A stretch of DNA of 64,000 bases. Origin: Paragyromitra xinjiangensis. Taxonomy: Eukaryota > Ascomycota > Pezizomycetes > Pezizales > Discinaceae. The position numbers and the translations under genes are program-made. Every line of letters starts with the position of its first letter. Positions within the stretch are counted from its first letter, which is position 1. This document shows positions 34,920 through 45,969 of this stretch, piece by piece. The stretch covers positions 1,612,001-1,676,000 of the forward strand of contig JBCAMK010000017.1 in NCBI GenBank assembly GCA_038503065.1. The letters are read 5' to 3'. The notes beneath the pieces are model-generated. The model did no database searches and was not told where the DNA came from. It saw only the letters and a program-made list of their open reading frames with translations.

Positions 34920-37900
34920 TTTTATGATTGTCTGAATATTAATACGTATCGGTTAGATCGAATGGTGGGATGATACTGGCAGTTTGCTGGAAGACACAAT
35001 AGAGATGTGGATTCCCAATTCTTGACGTTGGCTAAAAGTTAAGAGATGGCTGCTCAGTTATTGCTCGGAGAAATTGGGTGGGGGAAAAATTAGGCGGGGA
35101 GCCGCGGGGCACTATCGGGATCCATTTCCGTATAAATTACGTCATATCACATCCCAAATGCACCTTTTATTTTATTTTATTTTTCGGTGATTTAAAGGCA
35201 CAATCTCGAAGCTAGCTAATTGGTATCCTATGATATTGTGCGGGAAGACAGCCGAATAATTTTTAACGAGCAGTATGTGGACTGCTTGCGCGCTCGTTTC
35301 CGCAATTTTCGTGTAATCCGCAATCAAAACTCAGAAACTAACTAAAACGCAGCCAAGTAATAAAGTACTCCTTCTCTAGTACTGTCACAGGTGGGTAGTT
35401 TTCGTGAAGTTGTCCCGACTGGATATATAGCTATAGGTGTAGCGTCGGACGCTGAATGGGCGAAAAGATTTCTTTGGGTCGTAGTGTTGTGGCGTCTTGC
35501 AATACCAGCCATACAAAGTGTGGCTATGGCAAGCTGATGAATCGATAGGCCATCCTAAAACCTCATATCACATCGCGAACAGGGGAGCGAGAAGATGAGC
35601 TGAAGTTATCCAATTAATTTGCGGTTCAGCTAGTGAGCAGTTTCAGCCACTCGCTGTACGTGAAGGAAGCCTTAACTTCCCTTCGTGGAGCTTAGATTGG
35701 CCATTTGGTTTCGCGGCCGATAGGGTCTTTATCAGTAACTATCAGTGACTAGACCGTCACCCATCATGCCATGATATCTGAGGAAATATAAATCTCGAAA
35801 GTGCACTTAGTTTGAGCACTTTGACTGTTTCTATCGCATCACGGCGCTTCACAGGAGCTGATATTGGACAGCTTATCTGTGGAATGAAGCATGTGTTAAT
35901 GGCCTGAGATACCCGAACTAGCACTATACTAGAAGTGGCTTTGTGATTTTACTGGCACTGCTATGAGCTAGATCGTAGGTCCCCTACACTATGCCTATGA
36001 GGACTCATAACTACTCCTGAAAAAAGGATTGATATAAACCCGGGAGATAGCACTCACGGAAACGTTGTATTTCACTGGGTGGCATCAGTAAGTTGACGAT
36101 TGAGGTGCCTTTGGAGTATAAAGTGGAAATCGACACGATGTATGGAAATCGGAACAGTGTCTGGTATGTCGGTGGGGAATACGGGTGTGGTACAACAATT
36201 GATGGAAGGAATCGGCATCAATTCGAACTCTGGCCATAGACCTATGGCGCTTCATATTGTGGCAAAATAGAATGTATTTGTCCATCGTGGGATCGAGAAT
36301 AGATTTGGGGTGACAGCTGCTGCTTTAGCGGTTCACCATACCGATGAGTTTCCACCGCTAGAAGTGGAATAAACCCCGTCACATCAATTATCGTGAGTAA
36401 CTTGAAGCGAGCCTTTGACCAGCGGTAGATACCGAAGACAGTATATGTCTTACATTCATGCGTTTGTGCTTTTAGAATAGCATTTTGTTCTCTTTCCAAT
36501 CCTATAGGGTGTTTTCTGACAGACTGCCACAAAGGCTTTGCAGTTTATCAGCCCATGTGAAGTCTTCATTTTTTGGTTTCGTGTCTCACACCCCCTCCGT
36601 GTCGCATCTGCGGTTAGTATAAAGCGATACTATCGTGTTACGTACGTGTCTCTGTATAAAGATACTCTCCTATCAGCCAGAAACCCCCTCAATGGGTATA
36701 TCATAGGTCATTCATGCATGTGGCTCGAGCTGAGGGGGAAAAAAGAACCTTCTCGCTCCTGTACATGAGAAACCGGTCGCCACTGGCCTCGAATCACATG
36801 GTATTCGAGTGCCGTCATAATGGTGTGTAACACTATGCATTTAAATCCGTGATATGAAGAATTTGGTGAACTTGAGGTCTTGAAAGTTGAGTTGTGCTAT
36901 AACTTCACTATGACTGCCCAACGGGGAGCCGGGTACATACATACTGCGTGCAGCAGACTTTGGGGATCATAAGCACACCGTGCACAGCATGTTCTTGTCG
37001 GAATTCTCCGTGTTTTCAGTGAATTGAAATGCTTGATTTCTGCAAGACGGGCCGCCTGAAGTCTCAGACTCTTGGCTTCGATGACCGAGCAATTGGGGAT
37101 CGTGTCTTGCTTTCCAGGTTATGGGGGCGCTAAAAAAAGTCTAGGCCCTGGAATCTTTGGCGGAAGCGGCCAAGTGATCGCCTGAGATACAGACTGTCCG
37201 AGTATTTGTCGACGGGGTTGATGGCCATGGTCAGACAAAACCTGTAGTAGCTACTTGCAGGGACTTCTTTCGCACTTTCCGAAGATGGTATAATTGAAGG
37301 TGAATAGGAAAATGAGACACTTGGCATTTTCCCGTTGCATTAGTGGTGTGAAGGAATCTAGAATAGTAGGCTAGGCACCAAGCTTATTATTGAGTTTAAG
37401 ACACTGTAATAAAACTATAGCTGTGCCCACTTTACCCCACTTTATCCCTAAATCTTATAATCTTTCAAAATACTGGAGCAGACTTTTCACAAGGTTCTTC
37501 GATCCCATCTGATACAAAAAGTCACCTTCTAATAACGATAAACTAGATACGTGGTGATAGTCTATTAGGAAGTGTTATCGCTGTTGAGATCGTTATTGTT
37601 TATGTTAACATTAGCGTATGAATTAGAAACTATCTTAGAGATATTCGGTACACCCTCCAATAAAGGCCTTGTGCTAACTAGGGAGATCTGGAAGCCTTGT
37701 GGACGCTGTTGAGGGCCAGGATAGCTACGGTTTCAACTTGGAAGGGGCATGTTTCCGTTGCGATCTTTCGATACGTGCGTGACACGATTGTCATTTCCCA
37801 AAAGTACATAGTGCTAAAAAGGGGGATGCGATTGGTACAGCATTTTTACAGTATTCTAAAAGATGCTGGATTAATTCCGCCGTGCTACGGGATTTATCAG

Positions 37901-38485
37901 CAAATGCAGCAGCGCTCTGGAATTAGTACAGAATTTTCTAGAAATACGGTAGTAGATCCGCCCCATTTTTTGCTACTGTAGCTATACATCGCTTGCTACG
38001 ACCCGACAGCGAGCCCTCAGGTTAAGATTTGTCATCGACTTCTTAAAATCTAGGCTGATACGCTTACCACAGTGCATATGGGTTTTGGGTCCTTGGGAAA
38101 TCGTGTATATCGAGCTAAGTTCTAAACTTCTAATCTCGTTTGGGGGCCAGGGCTTAGAGTTAAACTTGCTATGTAGCTCGGCTACCGATGCCCAATCTGA
38201 TGAAGACCCAGAGAACCCCTTAAATAGAGGCTGAGGTTTCAACATCAATCAAGTGGATGCCCCCAGTAAAAAATCCCTTGGCCATGGAGAAATTCGATCG
38301 GTGTGGTTATCACGGGATTTCTCGGGTGAATAATTGGGAACGGCTGCAGCTGGCCACTGGGGCCCAGGCTTGGCTGACATGTAAGTCATTATCTATCGCC
38401 CGAGTGCTATAATATGGCTAATCACCCGAGTTAGGGTAACCAAGTGTTTAGGCAATCGATTGCAAGAAGTAAGAAGCTAGACCAC

Positions 38486-38675
38486 AGTCACCCCCCGGCC
38501 TGATGGTACGCCTGGTCAGTTGGCGGACACGGGCCACCTCAACTAGCGAGAAGGTTCGATTGGGTAAAACTTATGGTTATAACCGGTCAATTTTGCAAAC
38601 CTTGTTATGTGCATTTGCGTGGGTATAATCAGGTCCGCCAACTGACCAGGCACGCTATCAGGCCGGGGGCGGCTG
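38486..38675. mobile_element. MITE family B, copy 1, about 190 bases
   Basis: The ends are inverted repeats of about 40 bases: cagtcaccc..ggcctgat followed by gcctggtcagttggcggac on the left and the complement on the right, with a few differences. TA follows the right end (38676-38677), but CA stands at the left, so one target duplication may be mutated. There is no coding capacity. A second copy in opposite orientation lies at 54991-55125. CAGTCA ends fit the Tc1/mariner type. Confidence 0.82.
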
Positions 38676-38777
38676 TAATTACTGGCCTTTGACCTGTAAT
38701 GGTGAGCATGGGGCAATATGTCCGAATTGTGGCTTGAGGAACTGCTTGGGGTCTAATAAGACTAAGTTTCTATAAGA

Positions 38778-38886
38778 TGAGATATCTTATGAACATCCTT
38801 TCAAGTCTTAGGATAAAGTCTCGAGGCTGGGCGGAGTAGTATATAATGTAGTGCTCAAGTATAGATTTAAGTAATAAGATATCTCA
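38778..38886. repeat. Inverted repeat, 13-base perfect arms
   Basis: tgagatatcttat (38778-38790) and ataagatatctca (38874-38886) are perfect reverse complements about 80 bases apart. Element status is unclear. Confidence 0.5.
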
Positions 38887-39455
38887 ACGTGTGTGCGGCG
38901 TCCAACCTCGGTTAAATCTAGTAAACGCACTGAAACTTACTACTATGCTTTTATTCCCTAGTCTTAAGCCCTGATCTTACATTCATTAGCTAGATCCTGG
39001 GAGCGTCACCAACTAGGGGTCTTGAATCCTTAGACAAGACTAAGCCTCGGCCTTGAGGCTTGTCTCTAGGTCGTATGGCTAGCTATGGAACGAGATAAGG
39101 GGTAGACCTCAGTTTGGTTAGTTTGGCTTCATCCCTCTTTACATCCGTCATTACTCCTTACATCATGATCCCATAATCCCAAGTAGAAGAGGTGCCCGCA
39201 TTACTCAGAACGTCGAGAATTGTGTAGATGTATGGTGTATAGGAAGCCGGTCCCGGGGAGGGGCACCTAGATCGTACTGGGCGAATTTGGTCTGCCCGTT
39301 CTAATTGAATATTTTGAATATTGTTAAATCTCTTCGAAAATCTTTCTCTACTATACCAATCCAGACATCCAAATTTATTCTCTGGTAGAATTTTTCTCAG
39401 CTTTGAGCAGGAAAAATTAAGGCCAAATGTGTATCAGTACATAGTATATCACTCG

Positions 39456-39475
39456 TAGGGTTAGGGTTAGGGTTA
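39456..39475. repeat. Interstitial telomere-like repeat
   Basis: Just over three units of TTAGGG, the usual fungal telomere repeat, stand inside the chromosome arm. This is short enough to be chance, a repair scar or a factor-binding site. Confidence 0.7.
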
Positions 39476-39903
39476 TGTTTATGGCTAAGATTGAAAAACA
39501 ATATTGATTTTGGTCTTATTTTTGTTGAATTCTTGGTGAATATAGGGTATATGGCTCATAGTGGGCATGGGATACGACCTACGGATCGATGTCTATTCAA
39601 GGGCTTGTGAAAATCGTAGTTCGAACGAGGATTATGAGACCAACACTTGGAAGAGTCAAGTTGCAATTGGCGCGATGACAGTTCGAATAACGCGATTCGA
39701 AGGGATTTTCTCCTTAAGACTCCTTAGCCATCCTATTCAAAATGATCGGAGATTCAAAATCACAAATGTCCAGTATATGCAGTGGGAACATGTGCCAATC
39801 CTTTTGCCCATGCACAATGAAAGAAACGCCGAGCCTGTCCTGGAGAAGCATCTGAGGAAAAAAACCAAAAATAGTAATAACGCAAAACTCCTGAGAGTTG
39901 TGC

Positions 39904-42175
39904 CTAAGCCTTTCGAGCATAGCACTTCAACCACCTAAACGCCGTGTTTTCTTTCTGACATTCCGCTATTATCTTCTCATCCTTCCACATCATACACTCC
40001 TTCCTCTCGAACACACCGTATGCTACCTCAACTCGTTGTTCTTCCTCGGTTTCTTCCTTGTCTGGTGCGAATACTTCGTCGTATAAATGCCTCCCAACCA
40101 TGCTTGTGACAGTGCTAAGCTCATCACCGATACTTGTCGTCGGCATCCAAACCCAGCATTCTTTCACCTCGTTAAATAAGACTCTTTCACTCTGCCCACT
40201 CAGCTGTTCTAATGCTGCAATGACCATCTTAGAGGGCTTCATGTTATGCAGGGCTATGTGTTTTGTGATCCAGTTTCGTGTTCTTGGCCCCATGTTATTC
40301 ATCAACGGATCAACGACCGTAATTTCGAAATACCCAGATGGCTTCAGTACTCTTGCGCACTCTTGGAAAACTGTAGTAAGAAAGATATGGAGCTCTTCTG
40401 GAGACTTGTTCTTGTCGCCGAGGATGAGGCGGGGAAGGCTGTGGGAGGTTATTACGTCGACACTGTTTGGCGGTAGGGCAGAAAGATTGCTAAGAGTAGT
40501 AACGGTGATTGAATCGAGATTTGGAGGGGCTGCAGAGTTCCTTGGTGGGCGAGGAGAGGATGGCAGAAGGACGTTGAAGATTTTTGCGAAGGGATATTCG
40601 TCAGCGAGATGCCATGACCAGTCGGCTGAAGGTTTCAATTGTCAGCGATGCTGGCTTAGGGAAACATAGAAACAAAAACTACTGACCAGTAACGGAGCCA
40701 TCTAGATCCAAGATACTGACCTCCAATCTCCTCCCGCTAGTCTCAACGTCACCGTTGAGCTCAATTATATGATGACCTGGTGAAAATAGCACCCTCCCGA
40801 ATGACAGCCATTTCATGGCCATAAAAAACCATGCCCGCTTTTCTAAGATAGCTTTTAGCATTGCTGTGCTTTCATCTATTAAGAAACTCTCCTCCCCCCC
40901 TATGGCCTTTCCTATCTCCGCTTCCTCATCGTTTCTTATGGAACGGGCGATCGAGCGAAATGAGCTTGAAAAAGAATCTCGTCGAACTCTACCGTATTTG
41001 GGGTATGAAAACAAAAGCGAAGTATCCGAGAAATCGTTTAAAAGGGAGAAAAAGATGTCTTGTAAGACGGTGGAGGTAGGCCATTGCTGTGGCTGATATT
41101 GAGGCTGCTCTTGTGGGCTTTGTGGACGAAGTCGACCGATTTCGCTCGGGGGGAGTCTAGGATCAAATACGAACTCTTCATGCGATTTCCGGATCACCAT
41201 TCCCGTAGGGGCTTCTGTCGAAGCCCTGGAGGATGCTAAGTTTGGTCGTCCGTTTTGGCTTGAGAAAGAGTGCCGCCTACTTGAAGTTCGGGATTGAGTT
41301 CCGGGAGGTAGCCCAAAAAGGAAAATATCCGCGAATGTCATGGGCATAACATCCAATATTTCACTGCTTGAGCTGCCCTTGTAGGATTCTGTATTTCGCC
41401 TAGTGATTGATGATTTTGCGGTACTTGATGTATCTGCAGATCCTGGGCGTCGGTTTGACTTAGTGGAGGTCCTTTCCTGAGGTAATTGCGGAATCGGCGG
41501 TGCATCAAGAAGAGGCGGGGAATTTCGGCTAGTAGAAGCTGAAAGTTTCCTGAAGATGTTGAAATTCCTGCGCCGTGAGCCCGGTTCCGCAGGCTGGAGG
41601 CTTGTTGATGAATCCGAGGTTGAAGTTTGCGTCGGAGGAGTACGTTTGGGTGCAGGTGTAGAGTAAGGCCCAGAAGCTAAATGGTCAACCGGAGAAAGAC
41701 TGAATACGCTGTAATTGTAGGAGCTCCCCAACATGGCGATCCTCTCGGCTTGAGCCTTCGCCTTCTGTGCCTTTCGCTCCATCTTCTTTGCTTCTTTCTT
41801 TGCTTCTCGGTCCTCCTCTGTCTGTGCGTCAGGTTTGTACACCAGCCTGGCCACGTTGTTGCGATCAAGGATTGATCCTTTCTTTTTTTCGGGAGGTAAT
41901 GGGCTTGTTGGGTACTGGACCGAAGATCCCGCACTGATAGAAGAAGAAGCACTATCGGGTATTGAGCCAGATTCTGCGACGGAGATGACTGAAGGATTCC
42001 GTGACATTGGGCTGAAGGATGGTGGACCTGGAAGAAGATTTTTCTTTTCGTCCTCGTAGGCTTCGGCGTCAATCAAGCCTAGTTCTTTTGCTTGACGAAG
42101 CTCCTGTCGCCTTTCAATATAATTCTGGCGGGTAGTCTGATTCTGGAGGGGTACCTTGAATACCATATGAGCCAT
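39904..42175 (-). CDS. Large protein with disordered N-terminus and SAM-dependent methyltransferase-like C-terminus
   Basis: Two exons, 40687-42175 and 39904-40625, joined in phase 1 across a 61-base intron (gtcagt...ccttcag), give 736 aa. The first 340 residues or so are Ser/Thr/Pro/Arg-rich with a charged helical stretch near the start (RRQELRQAKELG) and a Lys-rich coiled part (residues about 110-145), and look disordered. The C-terminal part from about residue 400 reads LEVSILDLDGSVTADWSWHL across the splice, then VDVITSHSLPRL and ECARVLKPSGYFEITVVDP. These are the post-motif II and III strands of class I methyltransferases. The glycine-rich SAM loop is not evident, so binding may be altered. 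The methyl acceptor is unknown. The splice model is well supported because the two frames fit into one fold unit. Confidence 0.82.
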
Positions 42176-45100
42176 ACCGTGGTGGCCGTTTCTCGGGGAT
42201 CAACACCTGATATAAGGTTCTGAGTGCGGGGTTCATGGGTTTAGAGGAGATATAGTGAGTGCTCTGACGCTCCTTGGACGGGAAACTCGGCGCATTATCA
42301 ACAATCATGTTCCAGTCAAGCGACCCCCACATAATCAGCTTGGCCTGTCACGGAGCCGCCTTGAGGGTATCACTCAGGTGCCTACCCGCACACACAGCAG
42401 TAGCTGGTCGAAAGGAGACGCAAAATGCCAGAAATAGAAGTTCACAAAAGGGCGTGTTGTGATCCAAACGGTAGTTGATTCTTTATAACACAGGGTTAGG
42501 GTTGCACGTGTTCCCAGTCGTGAATCTGATTTGTAGTGCCGGCGTCCTGTTTTGCATGCAAGCTTTTTTGGCTGTTGTGTGCGACCAGGATGTTATGATG
42601 TTATTCCGAACTTTCCTTGTTTAGCTCTGGTAGCCAGACATCGGAATTGTCTCAATTGACCATGCTTAAGATGGGCAAGTGAACAAAATTTGACCACTGG
42701 CCAGGGTCCTCTCGGTTATGATCCGAAATTCCCTGCTATCCCACGAGACTCATGGCCTCAATTCAACCACTTGAATCATTAAAATATCATTGCTCATCGG
42801 ATTTATCTATTTTCGAGTTTCCCCTCTTCCTCGCGCAAAAAGAGTGCGAGATGATCCCGGCCCGACACTATGGTAACAGGAGTAGGATTTTTGGTGTTTT
42901 CGTGGGAATTTGCCGCCCTGAGTCATCAATCAATCAATCAATCAATGCCTTTCGATCACAGTAAATATGCATGTGACCAAAGAGAGAAGTCGATGATAAG
43001 GTTGGATAAAATCTCATCTTACTGCTTCCCCACACAATGGAAAGCTTATTATGGGTATCCGATTGTGGGTTCAATATCCAAAAATTGTGCACCCTATGGC
43101 AAGTTAGTTTGTCATTTCTCAATCAATGTCTTGGACTCGATCCCAATCACGACCCAATTGATGAGGGGAGCTCACGGCAAGCATACCCAATTGCAATGCC
43201 ACTTCAAACCATCACCAACCAAGTCCTAAGTCCAAATAACGTGCTTTCCAGGAACTTTGACGATTTGATGCAATTAGTAAGACTCGGAGAACCCCATAAC
43301 GCCATCGCTCTTCGTGGGAATCGAGGACCCACGTGGGGGATGCCATGCAGGACGATATGTCGGGCTCCTGGAAGAAGCTTAGCGAAGGAGGTACGTTGTC
43401 GGTTTCCAGCTGCACCAGTCCCATGGCCTGGGAGACCATGTTTTCTATTCCACGATTTGGGATGTGGGGGGGGTTTTGCTCTTTCTGATCTGATCTACCC
43501 CACAAACCCTACGATGCACGTGCCAACCGAGTTGTGTGGCTGGTCTCACGGTCGCAGCACAAGAATCAAACTCGCACGAAAATAACTGTATCCTAAACCC
43601 AGTTTGCTTCGGGTAAATCTACAATAAGGAAGAGTTACATGTATCTCTGGGCTGAAATACGCCTCGGATACTCAGTACAGTAGCTCAGGTTCTGGCTTTC
43701 GGATTGTTCTTGGCGGATGTTGCGTTGTCGTGCCACGTTTGTGGCTTGTGGCTTGATGGGAGGAGATGGTTGTGGCGCTGGCGCTGGCGACGCGCTTAAT
43801 CGGCATAGGTTATCCGCGCAGGTACCAGGAGCTACATCTAGGCATGTACTCCTGTAGAGATGCCCCTCCAGCTCTTAAGTACCTGCAACTCGGATCTGTG
43901 TGTACCCCTGAACCGCTCCAGCATGTACTGCTCTACAGCACATGATGAGATCTCGATACCTGTCTAAGCGATGAACATAGATAACCAGCTCAGGCTAGGA
44001 TGAATGCGACTCAGGCTCGAGGATTTTACATGTACGTATCTAACGGGGAATTTCGTGGGCGGTTGGTCGGTTACGTGAATGGCTCGTAAGGCTGTTTACT
44101 GGTAAGCATGCAACGGCAACTGCGAGCCTGGCCACAACGAGCCTGAGGAGCAATTCTGGAAATAATTTCTTCGCAAGATTCGACAAGCACCAGTTTCAGG
44201 AGTTTTTTTTTCTTTTCATGGATTCTAAACAGCTGTATATGTACAAATTTACACAAGCGGGGTAGAGTAGAGATACGCGCGTTCCGACCAGCTCCAAAAA
44301 TTATTCAGGCTCAGAGAAACTGGAGCCTGAGTTGCCGTCCCTAGAGGATATAATCCAATTGAAATTTAGTCGACGTTTTTTTATCGTATTATCGCGCGGC
44401 GGTTTGAGGCTCGAATGTTATTAAATGCTTACGAAAACGGCTGTAACTCGCTAGAGCGCTAATAATAGGCCTGTGTGGAGGGTTTCAACTCTGCATTTGA
44501 CGATGAGTCTGCCGCCAACATCACTTTTATCTGCCTTACTAGTACAACAGACGAGCCTTGTTTGGTCATACCACCATGCACGTACCAGCTCATGCATAAA
44601 GTAGTGAAGCAATCGAGCCTGAAGGGCTCATTGCAAGAATATAGAATGAATGGCTACGGTCCATCAGGATCGGTTATTTCGAGTCGCCGACGTTGCGGTT
44701 AGTTGTGCGGCTTTAGTTTTTAACTAATGTTGAGCAGCCCATTTTGTTTTTCTCGAAGGTAAGAACCGGATGGAACTTGGTATCTCTCTCTTTGTTTTTG
44801 TTGGGAGTGTCTTGCTCAATCAGTTCCTCTGCCCTAGAAGAATGGAGCGGTATGACTTTTCCATGTGGCCTCTCCTCTGAGGGACTATTAATGTCGGTTG
44901 GGGTACTTTGGAGATTGAAATCGTTCATGCACGAAGGAACAGACGCGGGGGCTACTCAGTCCGCTCCTCGGATCATCTATGGGCCCCTTCCAAAAATCTT
45001 CATGTTTGATTTGGCTGACCGCGTTTGGCCTGCAAATGCCTACCTGAGTATCTTTCTGAGCCGGTCATCCTCAGTACAGTGGTTATAACTATTATCGAGC

Positions 45101-45295
45101 CTGATCTATGCTGATGCCAGCGAGAGTATGATGCATCGGTGGCCTCTCGCATATATAAGATACCGCGTTCGTCCCTTACCAAAAATATCGCCTCTGCAAC
45201 CCTCACACTCTTCCATAATCCGCCAAACAATTAATACCCCCTTCCCCAAAACCACCCAACCATTAAATAAGTTTCCCTATTCTTCTTTCTTCGTC
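42176..45295. other. Intergenic, no gene recognised
   Basis: Short simple repeats occur (tcaa units at about 42925-42946). An open frame of 182 codons at 43037-43585 has no recognisable motif or splice context and is treated as chance. The region before 45296 becomes CT-rich and contains the promoter of the next gene. Confidence 0.5.
45151..45158 (+). promoter_or_regulatory. TATA-like box upstream of 45296 gene
   Basis: The word atatataaga lies about 140 bases before the start codon and is followed by a C/T-rich stretch, a common fungal promoter layout. It is inferred from position only. Confidence 0.4.
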
Positions 45296-45969
45296 ATGAC
45301 GCAAGTACCCATGCACCCTGAATCTCGCGACGACTCGACGGAAGTACAAGCTACTCAGAGGTTAGTTCGATCCTATCTAACTTTTATTTAAAACTGTCTT
45401 GAATACTCTTTTCCCATCCTTCTGGAGCTGTCGCTCTCTGCTAACTATAGCTTGGCCTAAACAGAAATGATCGGTTCCAGCAACAATTAGCAGAGCTATC
45501 TCAGAGCTTTGACAGTCCTCGATCCAACTTCCATAGCAGAGCCTCGATACAAAACAATGGTGCTTCCCCACCACCATATATCCCTTCTTATATCGAAGAT
45601 TATTCGGTTCCATTACGTAAGATAGATTCATATCTCTCACTAAGAAAGTTCTCAACATTGTTTCTTTGAGCTGACTAGCTTTTTGATATCGCAGGTCCTG
45701 CTCAACCCAAGCTTACTGAGGCACATCTCGCGGTCATTCGAAAAAACCCGGAACTCTGGGCAGGGATTAAAGATTTTACTATCGAGCGGCAGATGCGGGC
45801 GATTGATGGCTGGGTCCAAATGAATATGGTGGGCTATGAGGGGAATGGAAGCCAAGTCCATGATCACGGGAGGACGGTTGTACAAGAAAGCAGGAGTAGC
45901 AGCCAGATTTGCCGTGATGGCTGCAAGGGAAAATCGTGGGGACCACATGCGACCCATATTTGCGAGTAA
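45296..45969 (+). CDS. Small protein of unknown function, 163 aa
   Basis: Three exons, 45296-45360, 45465-45616 and 45695-45969, fit together in frame (introns of 104 and 78 bases; gttagt...acag with a ctaac branch word, gtaaga...gcag with ctgac). I do not recognise the product. It begins with a polar N-terminus, then a Gln-rich helix (FQQQLAELSQSF) and a proline-rich link (SPPPYIPSYIEDYSVP). A helical region follows (LAVIRKNPELWAGIKDFTIERQM), then a tail with two Cys and several His residues. The codons are regular, splice signals are good, and a TATA-like box lies upstream, so it is probably a real gene. No signal peptide or membrane segment is seen. An upstream alternative acceptor at 45450 would break the frame. 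Confidence 0.65.

Larger units (their letters stand above)
34920..39903. other. Intergenic, no gene recognised
   Basis: Open frames up to about 125 codons occur, but without family motifs. The frame at 39561-39938 overlaps the 3' end of the methyltransferase-like gene on the other strand and looks accidental. The region holds a MITE (38486), an inverted repeat (38778) and a telomere-like run (39456). Confidence 0.5.

Noticed and set aside
39561..39938. 125-codon open frame overlapping the 3' end of the methyltransferase-like gene
   Set aside because: No known motif, a neighbour on the opposite strand with a good model, and no splice signals.
43037..43585. 182-codon open frame on the + strand
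   Set aside because: No family motif and no splice or promoter context; it overlaps another unrelated open frame on the opposite strand.
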